Positions 7,852 to 15,781 of a stretch of DNA of 57,441 bases are shown one piece after another. Under the pieces are notes generated by a model. That model was not told the origin of the DNA, ran no database searches, and saw only the letters and a program-made list of their open reading frames with translations. The position numbers were made by a program, and so were the translations under genes. Numbering within the stretch: the first letter of the stretch is position 1; each line of letters opens with the position of its first letter. Source of the DNA: CAZOLI01 sp964580675 (GTDB lineage: Bacteria > Planctomycetota > MHYJ01 > CAYXQY01); contig CAZOLI010000020.1 in assembly GCA_964580675.1 (NCBI GenBank), positions 1 through 57,441 on the forward strand. The letters run 5' to 3'.

Positions 7852-9334
7852 CTAGTTTGTTCGGGCTCGAATAAATATTGCAAAGCCGTTGAGCATGAAC
7901 AGGACGAAAAGCAGTAAAAGAATTGCCAGGGCGGCCCGTTCCTCAAACGCCCGCTGGGGCATCCCCCACCAGGAATAAATCTGGGCCGGCATAACGGTTG
8001 TTGCGTCGGTTGGTGATGTTGCCGGACTGGGGACAAACGAGATGAGACCCACTATGATAAGCGGGGCTGTTTCTCCCATCGCCTGGGCAATCCCGATGAT
8101 GCTTCCTGTGAGCATGCCGGAAAGGGAGGAGGGGAGCACATGGTGAATCACAACCTGCCAGCGTGTGGCCCCCATGGAAAATCCGGCTTCCCGGACGGAG
8201 TCCGGTACGGCTCGCAGAGCCGATCGAGAGCTGATGACGATAATCGGAAGTGTCATCAGAGAAAGGGTAAGACCCCCCACGAGAACGGATGACCTCGGGA
8301 TGCCGAAGAGGTTTATAAAAGCGGCGAGCCCAAGTACACCGTACAGGATGGAGGGGATGGCCGCGAGGTTGTTGATGTTGATCTCGATAAACTGTGTGAG
8401 AACATTGTCTGGGGCAAACTCCTCGAGGTAAATGGCGGATAGAATGCCGATGGGAACACTGATGAGGAACACGATCGTAAGAACAAAAACGGAACCAATA
8501 ACGGCCGCCTTCATACCGGCTGTCTCCGGCGTTTTTGAGTCCCCCGAGAGAAAAAATATGCGGTTGAACTGGAGCTGAATCCGGTCCTTTCGACGCAAGC
8601 GATCCACNNNNNNNNNNNNNNNNNNNNNNNNNNNNNNNNNNNNNNNNNNNNNNNNNNNNNNNNNNNNNNNNNNNNNNNNNNNNNNNNNNNNNNNNNNNNN
8701 NNNNNNNCCGTCCAACTTTGTCCAGCATTTCCACGGTTTTTTTCTGGTCGTCCGTCAATCCTCTGTATTTGATGTCGGCCATGTAATTTTGAAGTTTCTT
8801 CGACCCCGGAACCCAGATTTCCTGCGTATTCCCCATTTGGTCCTGATTTGATTTCAGTTTTTGTTTCATTTTTTCCAACCCCGGTTTGCCAACGAGCACG
8901 AGCAGGTGATCACGGGACACGGTATACGACGGAGGATCCGTCATGTAGGGAGGAAAATTTTTCCTTGAAAGCGTGAAGGAGGAAAGCCCCTTTTTCGGAC
9001 GTTCCTCCACGTCTTCCGAGAATTGAACCGGAATTTTTATGCTGGTGCTCTGAATTTTTGTTCCGATGGATTGAATTTCAGTGGAACTAACGATGTTTCT
9101 CACCTTTTCGGGAAACGCCAGTTTCGGTTCATTTGACGTTTCCGGACTGAACGTGACGGTCGTCTTTACCCTGGATTGCCAGAGTGCGGTATACCCTCTT
9201 TTTGCGAGATCGTACAGAAAGAACAATAGAAACGCTGCCGCTAATATAACCGATATTATAGAATATAGTTTGAATCGAAACCCCTTCCTTTTCCGCTTTT
9301 TGAGCTGAGAGCGATCCTGATCAGGTTGCTTCAT
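7852..9334 (-). CDS. pstA: Phosphate permease PstA, long form (system 2), interrupted by assembly gap
   Basis: The 3' part (7852-8607) encodes a standard PstA permease domain with helices and an EAA loop reading SALRAVPDSVREAGFSMGA. The 5' part (8708-9334) encodes a basic N-terminus, one membrane helix and a large extracytoplasmic region of about 170 residues, typical of DUF3333-type long PstA. Between them is a run of 100 N (8608-8707). The two halves are in different frames across the N run, which fits an arbitrary gap size rather than a frameshift. The start overlaps the end of pstC2 by 14 bp. I treat it as one intact gene of unknown exact length. Confidence 0.85.
8608..8707. other. Assembly gap of 100 N
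   Basis: Exactly 100 undetermined bases lie inside pstA2. A run of 100 N is commonly used to mark a gap of unknown length. Coding phase changes across it. Confidence 0.99.
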
Positions 9335-10640
9335 ATCGTTTCTTAAACCGTCTGACGAGAATGGAGGATGCGATGTTCAGACAGAGCGTAAAAACCAGAA
9401 GTGCAAAGCCAAGCGCGAACGCTGATAGGGTCTGGGGGTTATCGTATTCAAGATCCCCGGTGAGGTTGTACACAATCTGAACGGTCACCGTGGAATTTTC
9501 GGTCAACGGATTGGCGGTTAGTTTTGCCGTAATTCCGGCGGCCATGACGACAATCATGGTTTCTCCGATGGCCCGGGAGACAGAGAGGAGTATCGCTGAT
9601 ATGATGCCGGGGAGAGAGGCGGGCCAGACCGCACGTTTTATGGTTTCGGCCTGGGTTGCACCAAGTGCGAGTGAAGCTTCCCGTAGCGCATTCGGCACGG
9701 AACTCATGACATCGTCGCAGAGGGAGGACATGAATGGAATAATCATAATGCCCATAACCAGGCCCGGGGCCAGTGCATTTTGATAACTGGCTTCAAGAGC
9801 AACCGGTTGGTTATTTATGGACAGAAGCGGAAGCAACCTGTTGTTCAGCAACCCTTCCAGAAACCCGGTGCCCTGTACAATGAGGGGGGCCACCGTCGTA
9901 GCCGCGAAAAATCCGTATACGACCGTGGGTATACCGGCCAGAATTTCGAGGATGGGTTTGACCGTTTCCCGGATATATTTCGTGGCATATTCCGACAGAA
10001 ACGTCGCGGTCATCAAACCAACGGGGACGGCCACGCACATGGCGATGCAACTGATAAGAATCGTGCCCCAGAACAGGGGCACGGCGCCAAACGAGGAGTC
10101 GGCCTGTTCCCCACCTCTACCGGCGGATTCGATAAAAGAGCCGCCCGGGGCCCATTTTGTCCCCGTGAAGAACTCCCAGGGACTCACCTTCTGAAAGAAC
10201 CGGAAGGTTTCAAATAATACCGAGAGAAGAATACCGAGAGTGGTGAGTATCGAGACAATGGCTGCGAGAAGCAGTACCGTATAAATAACGTGCTCGCAGA
10301 TTTCGCGGGCCCGCAGTGAACTATGGATGTATCGGTTGACCGGCCATAGGAGCAGAAGTGGCAACAGAACCCAGATTGCCACGTAAACAGCACCGGGGAA
10401 CGCCACCACGCCGCCAAGCTGAAGAGATTTCAGGACCACGAAGAGAAGAAGAGGAGGGGCAAAAATGGCGATGATCGCAAACCAGCCGTAATAATCGGGC
10501 GTGGCCTCCAGTTGATTGTCCTGTGCAAGGAGGGAAAGGCTTTTTCGTTTTCCCAGGTAAAAACTGAGCCAGCCAGTGAACGAGCAGATGGCTGCGGTGA
10601 CAAGAAGCACCAGAAATGGATCAGGAGATGCGTCAAACAT
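9321..10640 (-). CDS. pstC: Phosphate permease PstC, long form (system 2)
   Basis: This permease subunit of Pst system 2 has 439 residues from the ATG at 10640. A TTG 15 codons upstream would extend it, but neither has a clear ribosome site. It is longer than ordinary PstC (about 300) because of an N-terminal module of about 140 residues with three or four membrane helices, as in the DUF3708-type PstC subfamily. The core contains FFTGTKWAPGGSF, the typical PstC segment before the permease domain, and an EAA loop SSVPNALREASLALGA. The last residues overlap pstA2 by 14 bp. System 2 therefore pairs long PstC with long PstA, while system 1 has two short permeases. Confidence 0.9.
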   Translation of the reverse strand: MFDASPDPFLVLLVTAAICSFTGWLSFYLGKRKSLSLLAQDNQLEATPDYYGWFAIIAIFAPPLLLFVVLKSLQLGGVVAFPGAVYVAIWVLLPLLLLWPVNRYIHSSLRAREICEHVIYTVLLLAAIVSILTTLGILLSVLFETFRFFQKVSPWEFFTGTKWAPGGSFIESAGRGGEQADSSFGAVPLFWGTILISCIAMCVAVPVGLMTATFLSEYATKYIRETVKPILEILAGIPTVVYGFFAATTVAPLIVQGTGFLEGLLNNRLLPLLSINNQPVALEASYQNALAPGLVMGIMIIPFMSSLCDDVMSSVPNALREASLALGATQAETIKRAVWPASLPGIISAILLSVSRAIGETMIVVMAAGITAKLTANPLTENSTVTVQIVYNLTGDLEYDNPQTLSAFALGFALLVFTLCLNIASSILVRRFKKRYEAT

Positions 10641-10757
10641 TGCTGATAGAGCGTCCCGGGAAATCGTATGTTTATTCAGCGACAATCAAATTCGTCACAC
10701 GCCGGATTCTGTTTCCTTCTGATTCAAGATCGAACGGCGAAAGGAAAAGGGAAAAGC

Positions 10758-10793
10758 GGAAGAGCCGGCTCAGGCAGGGGAGACGGCTCTTCC
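10758..10793 (-). terminator. Hairpin between pstS2 and pstC2 (attenuator or terminator)
   Basis: GGAAGAGCCG (10758-10767) and CGGCTCTTCC (10784-10793) form a perfect 10-bp stem with a 16-nt loop. On the transcribed (-) strand a pyrimidine-rich stretch follows (CTTTTCCCTTTTCC). It lies about 40 nt after the pstS2 stop. Partial termination here would keep pstS2 mRNA in excess over the permease genes, a common arrangement in binding-protein operons. The tail is not a pure T-run, so efficiency is uncertain. Confidence 0.6.
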
Positions 10794-10831
10794 TGTCGAA
10801 AATACAGATACGACCGTGCCAGAGGGAGTCG

Positions 10832-11935
10832 TTACTTGTTTTTGGTGAACCCGTTTTCCTCCGCGTACTCCTGAAGGGTGGGAAGGGTGCCGTCTTCCTT
10901 CATTTCGAACGGTTCGAGTTCGAGTACGCGCTGACGGGAGGCTTTTCGAAGATGTTCCGGAAGCGGAATCAGGCCCTGGTCGAGCAGTTTGCCGTCCGGA
11001 CCGATCATCTCTTCGCTCATGAAGAGCTTGATGTATTCCCACATGCCGTCCACCTTTCGAAGGTGATTCACTTTTATGTAGAAGTACAGGCTTCGGGAAA
11101 TGGGATAATCCCCGGAGGAAATCGTCGAAGGCATGGGTTTGACGCCACCAATTTCCGCTCCCTGAAGCTTGTCCCGATTCTGATCAAGGAAACTGAATCC
11201 GAACACGCCGAAGGCCTTACGGTCCTGTTCGATTTTCTTGACAATCAAGTTGTCGTTTTCCCCGGCGTTTACCCAGGGCCCGTCCTGTCGAATCTGAGTG
11301 TACTCTCCATCGTACCCGTTGATCTGAACGGTGGCCGCTTCAAGAACAAGGTCCTCGAAGGCGTCCCGGGTACCGGAGGTGGTCGGTGGCCCGTAAATTT
11401 TGATTTCACGATCCGGAAGGGAGTTATCGATCTGACTCCAGTTTTTGTACGGGTTGTCGATCAATCCGGAGCCGTCCGGGTTGGGCACTTTCTTGGCCAC
11501 GGCCAGTGTCAATTGTTTCAGGGAGATATCCACCGGAGAATTATCCACGTGTTGAGCAACGGCAATGCCGTCGTAGCCGATGACGGCTTCCGTGATTTTT
11601 CCCACGTCGTTTTTCTTGGCTCGCTTGAATTCACTTGTTTTCATTTTCCGGGAGGAGTTGGTGAGGTCGGCAGTGTCCAGTGATGCTCCTTTTCCCCAGA
11701 GTTTGTGTCCCCCGCCACTTCCCGTGGACTCGACTACGGGTGTCGGGTACCGGGTGGTTTTGCCGAATTGTTCGGCCACGAAACTGGAAAACGGATACAC
11801 GGTACTGGAACCGACGATCCGGATCTGCTCTCGAGACTCCTTGTTTTCCTGAGCTTCAAGAAAGGAGCCTGAGAACAGAACCATGATCGAGATTGCCAGA
11901 CCGATCTGAAAGAATCTGTTTAACGCATTATTCAT
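10832..11935 (-). CDS. pstS: Phosphate-binding protein PstS (system 2)
   Basis: This is a secreted phosphate receptor of 367 residues counted from the ATG at 11935. The 25-codon TTG-started extension upstream is rejected because the signal peptide begins at MNNALNRFF. Cleavage is likely after LEA, before QENK. The mature protein shows VGSSTVYPFSSFVAEQF, ESTGSGGG and the TTSGTRDAFEDLVLEA segment typical of the PstS class that travels with long-form PstC/PstA. It is only distantly similar to the system-1 PstS. It lies between the porin and pstC2 and has its own ECF-type promoter. Confidence 0.92.
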   Translation of the reverse strand: MNNALNRFFQIGLAISIMVLFSGSFLEAQENKESREQIRIVGSSTVYPFSSFVAEQFGKTTRYPTPVVESTGSGGGHKLWGKGASLDTADLTNSSRKMKTSEFKRAKKNDVGKITEAVIGYDGIAVAQHVDNSPVDISLKQLTLAVAKKVPNPDGSGLIDNPYKNWSQIDNSLPDREIKIYGPPTTSGTRDAFEDLVLEAATVQINGYDGEYTQIRQDGPWVNAGENDNLIVKKIEQDRKAFGVFGFSFLDQNRDKLQGAEIGGVKPMPSTISSGDYPISRSLYFYIKVNHLRKVDGMWEYIKLFMSEEMIGPDGKLLDQGLIPLPEHLRKASRQRVLELEPFEMKEDGTLPTLQEYAEENGFTKNK

Positions 11936-12256
11936 GGTTCTCAGGAGAAATGTGAATGAAAAAAGTCGATCGAAACGTTCCGGTTTGAGTCTCGTTCGTT
12001 GAGTCCTCAATCCGGGTGTATGGTCATCTTAACGTTGCATCGATTCGCGATTGTTCCACCGTTCCCGGATTGTGGATATTTTGAAGAAAGAACCCACAAC
12101 CCGAGGTGCATGGGACCCTGCGTCAACCCCTTCTGATAGGGAGATGAGGAGAGACACTGGTTCGGTAACAGAATTGTGTTTCTGTTTCTCAGGATAAGGA
12201 GGAACCAGTTTGCCATGCAGTCTCGGGTTGATGGGCATGATTTTCTCCAGTTGCCG
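11936..12256 (-). other. Intergenic region between the porin stop and pstS2
   Basis: These 321 bp contain the ECF-type promoter at 12029-12058 and a leader of about 87 nt. Two overlapping - strand frames (12007-12216 and 12029-12238) look like chance: no ribosome site, no recognisable composition. No strong terminator hairpin is seen after the porin. Confidence 0.5.
12029..12058 (-). promoter_or_regulatory. ECF-type promoter upstream of pstS2
   Basis: TGGAACAAT (-35) and CGTTAA (-10) lie on the - strand with 18 nt between GGAAC and CGTTAA. The spacing matches the porin, sigma and CBS promoters. The -10 differs at one base from the CGTTTA seen at the other four. Confidence 0.65.
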
Positions 12257-13612
12257 TTAGAAGTCGATCTGGAATCGGGTGGTCACAAAGTCGGCGGTTC
12301 CGTCCGCGCCTCCAACCCCGTTGGTCACATCCGCTCGAACGTAGTTCAGCATGATGCGCGTGGCGGGGTTGAGGTGCCAGTTTATGCCAACGGTAACGTC
12401 ATCCAGTTCCCCATCATTGGTGTCGGACAGGTCCATGCTCGAAAACCGTGCGGCGATCTGCCAGGCACCGGGGCCATCGTCCTCTCCCATGAAGTTTCTC
12501 TCAGGCTTGACGCGGTCGAAGGAACCCCCGTCGTAGACGTTGTGTTCCCCGGTTAACCAATACGACGCCTGAATGTAGTAGGAGTCGTAGGAAGGATCTC
12601 CGGCGGATTGGGAATCCACGTCGGCCTGAATCCATTCCGCACGGGCGGAGAACGACTGCCAGACCGTCGCCGCTTCCAGGCCAAACAGCGTGATCCCCTG
12701 GGCGTCTCCGATTGTTCCGGTGTCGACGAAATCGTCAACCACGTGGACCTCCGGTCGGGAGTCGAAACCGGCACCGCTAACGGACCTGTTGGATGCTCCT
12801 GCTCCAACGTGAACAAGCTGGCTCCGGTCCTCGTTTGTGTACGGAAGAAACGTGAGGCGGCCGGTGGCGGCGTAGTTGCCCTCTCCCCGTGAAAACCGAC
12901 CATTGGTTGTGGAAGACCGGAAACCGCCAACGGCGTAATTGAGCTTGTCGCCGGCAGCACTTCCACTGAGGGCAGCTCCCAGGGACCGGCTCGGTGCAAA
13001 TCCGGTTGGTAGCGCTCGCTCCATGAGTTCGATGTATTTCGAGGAGGTCAGCTCGTCGAGGCTGAAGGGCTCCTTGAACTGTCCTGTTTTGATGGACGAA
13101 TTTTTAATCGGTGAAGGGAAATCGATATAGGCATCTTCGATTTCCACCGGGTTGTCGGAGAAGTCCACCTGAAATTTGTATCCAACAGTGTCGTAGAGGG
13201 TTCCGGAAGTAAACAGTCGGGCCCGTCGGAATTCCGATCCGCTGTCCACACTCGTGGTGTCTCCGGTGACTCCTTCTATACTGTTTTCCACGTTGTCGTC
13301 AGCGGATGTCAGGGCGACGTCCCACATGATGCGGCCCCCGAACCTCATCTCGAAATTGCCGTCGGCGGTTTTGAACCGCAGTTTACCACTTCCATCCGCT
13401 GTGTAGGCCTTCAGATCGTAGTCGTCGGACTGGGCCGAAAGGGGACCCAACCGTACGTCTGTTCCGCTGGATTCGGACGATTTTTCGGCGGAAGAGTCGA
13501 CGGTTTCGTCTTTTTCCGTTGAGTTCCCGGCAATGACGTTCCCGACGATTGTGCCAAAAAGCAAAAATGGTACTGATAGAACAAGAAGAATGTTCGTGTT
13601 GTTTGAGCGCAT
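12257..13612 (-). CDS. Phosphate-selective porin (OprO/OprP family)
   Basis: This outer-membrane beta-barrel of 451 residues would admit phosphate or polyphosphate to the periplasm for the two Pst systems. It has a signal peptide (cleavage near VIAG-NST), an acidic Ser-rich linker, and then barrel strands including FEMRFGGRIMWDVAL, FRRARLFTSGTLYDTVGYKFQVDFS and IKTGQFKEPFSLDELTSS, the characteristic OprP-family core. The final residue is Phe, as in outer-membrane proteins. AAGGAG lies 8 nt before the ATG. The gene is preceded by an ECF-type promoter and followed by pstS2. True anion selectivity cannot be read from sequence alone; the surroundings support phosphate. Confidence 0.9.
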   Translation of the reverse strand: MRSNNTNILLVLSVPFLLFGTIVGNVIAGNSTEKDETVDSSAEKSSESSGTDVRLGPLSAQSDDYDLKAYTADGSGKLRFKTADGNFEMRFGGRIMWDVALTSADDNVENSIEGVTGDTTSVDSGSEFRRARLFTSGTLYDTVGYKFQVDFSDNPVEIEDAYIDFPSPIKNSSIKTGQFKEPFSLDELTSSKYIELMERALPTGFAPSRSLGAALSGSAAGDKLNYAVGGFRSSTTNGRFSRGEGNYAATGRLTFLPYTNEDRSQLVHVGAGASNRSVSGAGFDSRPEVHVVDDFVDTGTIGDAQGITLFGLEAATVWQSFSARAEWIQADVDSQSAGDPSYDSYYIQASYWLTGEHNVYDGGSFDRVKPERNFMGEDDGPGAWQIAARFSSMDLSDTNDGELDDVTVGINWHLNPATRIMLNYVRADVTNGVGGADGTADFVTTRFQIDF

Positions 13613-13755
13613 GCTTCGTTCTCCTTCTTAATTTCAGTAAATGAGGGTCGATCGGAACAGAATCCACGATTCGCAATCCGGAATCCCCGGTGTTGGACGA
13701 TCTGATCCACCGGCAAAGCCGGCTGAAACCGGACTCCGGATCAATCGATTCGTTG

Positions 13756-13785
13756 TAAACGTCACGCAGATTGTGGATTGTTCCA
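13756..13785 (-). promoter_or_regulatory. ECF-type promoter upstream of the phosphate porin
   Basis: TGGAACAAT and CGTTTA lie on the - strand with exactly 18 nt between GGAAC and CGTTTA. This is identical in layout to the promoter in front of the orphan ECF sigma gene. The predicted transcription start is near 13750. Confidence 0.65.
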
Positions 13786-14078
13786 GAATATCTGGAGCGG
13801 ATCTGCAGTCTCCTGCAAGTGTACGGGACAGACCTTCGGTAGAGGAGATAATGAAAGGAAAAGGGCTGAACTCGATGATCGCTAACCGGCCTCAATTTAA
13901 CTTGCGTCCTGGGGGATTGTGAGCTTCGCCGGGGACACCTGGCGTTGATCGGCTTACAATGGAAACAGGAACCTATTCCTGGGGTTGAGCTTTGTGGAAA
14001 AGGAGCGGGAAGTCTCAGTGATGGGCCGTGGGAAGGCGTCCGTCTGTTTGGTGTGGAACGTTCCCCCGCCAGGGGACA

Positions 14079-14097
14079 CCCTCCCATGATGGGAGGG
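14079..14097. repeat. Perfect 19-bp palindrome after the ECF sigma gene
   Basis: CCCTCCCAT and ATGGGAGGG flank a single G, about 25 nt beyond the sigma stop codon. It could form a hairpin ending the sigma transcript, but no T-run follows on the - strand, so a rho-independent terminator is not shown. Confidence 0.45.
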
Positions 14098-14120
14098 CTG
14101 GTGGGTCAGGTGAGACTTGC

Positions 14121-14699
14121 TTACTCGGAATAATTCCGAAAGTAACCCGTTTGTTCGGCGAAGCCGGTCAGCTTATCTTCAAGCTGATTCCTCGCCCGGG
14201 ACATCCGGGAACGAATCGTACCGAGGGGACAGTTCAGTTCATCTGCTATCTCCTCGTACGTCAAATCCTGAATGGCGTATTTTATGAACACTTCCCGGTA
14301 TTTTTTGGAAAGACCGAGCAGAGCGTACTTCATCCGGTCCGGCACGCACTGGTTCAAAAGCACCTCCGGTTGTTTCTGCATGGCTTCCGGACAGCACTTA
14401 CCACCTGTGTCCGCGGTCCTCTTTCCAATCGTCTGAGCGTACTTTCTCTCTCGATCGGATTGACGGTCCCGTTTCCGGTACTCATCAATCCAGAGGTTTT
14501 TCAGGATCTGACTCATCCAGGCACGGATGTTGGTTCCGTTCTCAAATTGGTCAAAATACCGAAGGGCACGTAGGACCGTTTTCTGCGTAAGATCCTCTGC
14601 TTCCGTTCGGTCCCCGGTCAGATACCGGGCGAACGAAAAAAGGTAATCCATGTGCGGTTTGATCGTTTCCTCAAACCGCCCGTTGTCGATTTCGTTCAT
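14121..14699 (-). CDS. Orphan ECF RNA polymerase sigma factor
   Basis: This is a group-4 (ECF) sigma factor, 192 residues from the ATG at 14699; the longer frame to 14759 starts inside the promoter leader. Region 2 reads DYLFSFARYLTGDRTEAEDLTQKTVLRAL. Region 4 reads LLGLSKKYREVFIKYAIQDLTYEEIADELNCPLGTIRSRMSRAR. The linker holds several cysteines (KCCPEA, NQC). No anti-sigma gene follows; the next gene is the porin. Its own promoter (14777-14806) has the motif found before the porin, pstS2, the CBS gene and pstS1. It is therefore the best candidate for the sigma factor that reads those promoters and itself. It is a paralog of the sigma factor at 15778-16395. Confidence 0.9.
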   Translation of the reverse strand: MNEIDNGRFEETIKPHMDYLFSFARYLTGDRTEAEDLTQKTVLRALRYFDQFENGTNIRAWMSQILKNLWIDEYRKRDRQSDRERKYAQTIGKRTADTGGKCCPEAMQKQPEVLLNQCVPDRMKYALLGLSKKYREVFIKYAIQDLTYEEIADELNCPLGTIRSRMSRARNQLEDKLTGFAEQTGYFRNYSE

Positions 14700-14776
14700 A
14701 GCCCCTTGTCTGTTCGAATTGAGGTGAATGAAACGATGCGAACGAGGTCGTTTCAACACAACCTCGGAATTTCACC

Positions 14777-14806
14777 TAAACGGTACCGGACCGGGAAATT
14801 GTTCCA
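14777..14806 (-). promoter_or_regulatory. ECF-type promoter upstream of the orphan sigma gene
   Basis: TGGAACAAT and CGTTTA lie on the - strand with 18 nt between GGAAC and CGTTTA, in the gap between the anti-sigma stop and the sigma ATG. Autoregulation is usual for ECF sigma factors, which is the main reason for assigning the motif to this gene product. Confidence 0.65.
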
Positions 14807-14872
14807 GCTCAAACGAATGATCTTTGTATTGTTCGTGAGCCCGGCTGAAAAAGCAATAGAAAGGCCTCCCTT

Positions 14873-15781
14873 TTACCGGTTGGAAACGTCTGTATCCAGT
14901 TTCTTTTCCTGTTTCCGGGCTGTTCTGGACAGCTGAAGGAGTTGATCTTTGTTCATGTCACTGGAGACAAAAACACAGACGTATTCGTTGTTGCCCCAGT
15001 AAATCATGTTGTTTTTGCTTTTTCTGTCGGAGATGAGGGTAAAATCGCCGGAGGTGGACACCGTTTTGTCGGAGAGTTTGAGCTGTTCCGGAGAAAACCA
15101 GGACCGTTTCATAACGACGTACGTCATAAAATTATGTCCGTCGCTCTCCTTTTTCGGAATGCAGTACAGTGCGTAGAAGAGGGGATCGACCAGTGCCCCA
15201 ACACCCGAGGGTTCGGCCTTTCCGTCAAGTATTTTACAACTGTATTTTTCAAGGGATGGGATGGATACGTCACGGGAAATCAATTTGATTTCGTCCCGAT
15301 AACGTTCCTTGAGCTCCTCCGGGCGTATTTCGGAGAATTCGTCCGGATTTTTGTTGATGTTCTTTATCGTCTGGTGTTTTACCCGGTTGTGCAATTCCGG
15401 CATATACCGGACGGCTTCGCTGGGTTCGGTATCTCGTTTAATGTACAGGCTGAACACCGCAAGGGACAGGAGTGCGAAAAGAAATATGGCCGCTGAAGCC
15501 GCCGGAGCAATTGATTTTAATTTGTTCCGTATCTGATCCAGACGCGAGCGAGATTTCCTCGCTTCCCCGGCCATTTCCCGAATTTGCTCTTCAAGGGTCT
15601 CCGGTGCTTCCCGGTTGGAAAGATGGGTTGAAAGGTCCTCCAGGTACGCCCGTTCGGTCTCGAATTTCTCCTGGCATTGATCACACATGTTCAGGTGATT
15701 CAGAACCTCCACGTTCTGCTTGGTGTCCAGTTCGTTGTCCAGAAGCGGATAGATGTATTTCCGGGCTTCGTTACAATTCAT
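14873..15781 (-). CDS. Zinc-binding transmembrane anti-sigma factor
   Basis: This is the partner of the ECF sigma factor just upstream, with which it overlaps by 4 bp (ATGA). It has 302 residues. The N-terminus carries the ZAS zinc site, with C3, H29, C33 and C36 (HLNMCDQC). One membrane helix lies at about residues 95-115 (ASAAIFLFALLSLAVFSLYI). The 180-residue C-terminal part would lie outside the cytoplasm. It contains SFx-like strands (YALYCIPKKES, MTYVVMKRSWF, MIYWGNNEYVCVFVSS) that resemble no domain I can name. The cytoplasmic zinc domain would hold the sigma factor inactive until a periplasmic signal arrives. Confidence 0.85.
   Translation of the reverse strand: MNCNEARKYIYPLLDNELDTKQNVEVLNHLNMCDQCQEKFETERAYLEDLSTHLSNREAPETLEEQIREMAGEARKSRSRLDQIRNKLKSIAPAASAAIFLFALLSLAVFSLYIKRDTEPSEAVRYMPELHNRVKHQTIKNINKNPDEFSEIRPEELKERYRDEIKLISRDVSIPSLEKYSCKILDGKAEPSGVGALVDPLFYALYCIPKKESDGHNFMTYVVMKRSWFSPEQLKLSDKTVSTSGDFTLISDRKSKNNMIYWGNNEYVCVFVSSDMNKDQLLQLSRTARKQEKKLDTDVSNR

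Larger units (their letters stand above)
13613..14120 (-). other. 508-bp intergenic region between ECF sigma gene and porin
   Basis: No gene is supported here. The region holds the porin promoter (13756-13785) with a leader of about 140 nt, which contains a small CCGGC-aaa-GCCGG hairpin near 13718. Nearer the sigma gene are a palindrome GGAACGTTCC (14055-14064) and a 19-bp palindrome (14079-14097). The long - strand frame at 13383-14087 overlaps the porin out of frame and has the low-complexity Ser/Arg/Pro composition of a shadow. Confidence 0.55.

Noticed and set aside
7852..9334. Frameshifted or split pstA2 pseudogene
   Set aside because: The frame change coincides exactly with the 100-N gap; both halves are otherwise intact.
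10616..11683. 355-codon + strand frame antisense to pstS2
   Set aside because: The pstS2 frame on the other strand has clear PstS motifs; this frame only mirrors its codon pattern.
13383..14087. 234-codon - strand frame between the sigma gene and the porin
   Set aside because: It overlaps the porin out of frame, is Arg/Ser/Pro-rich, and crosses the porin promoter.
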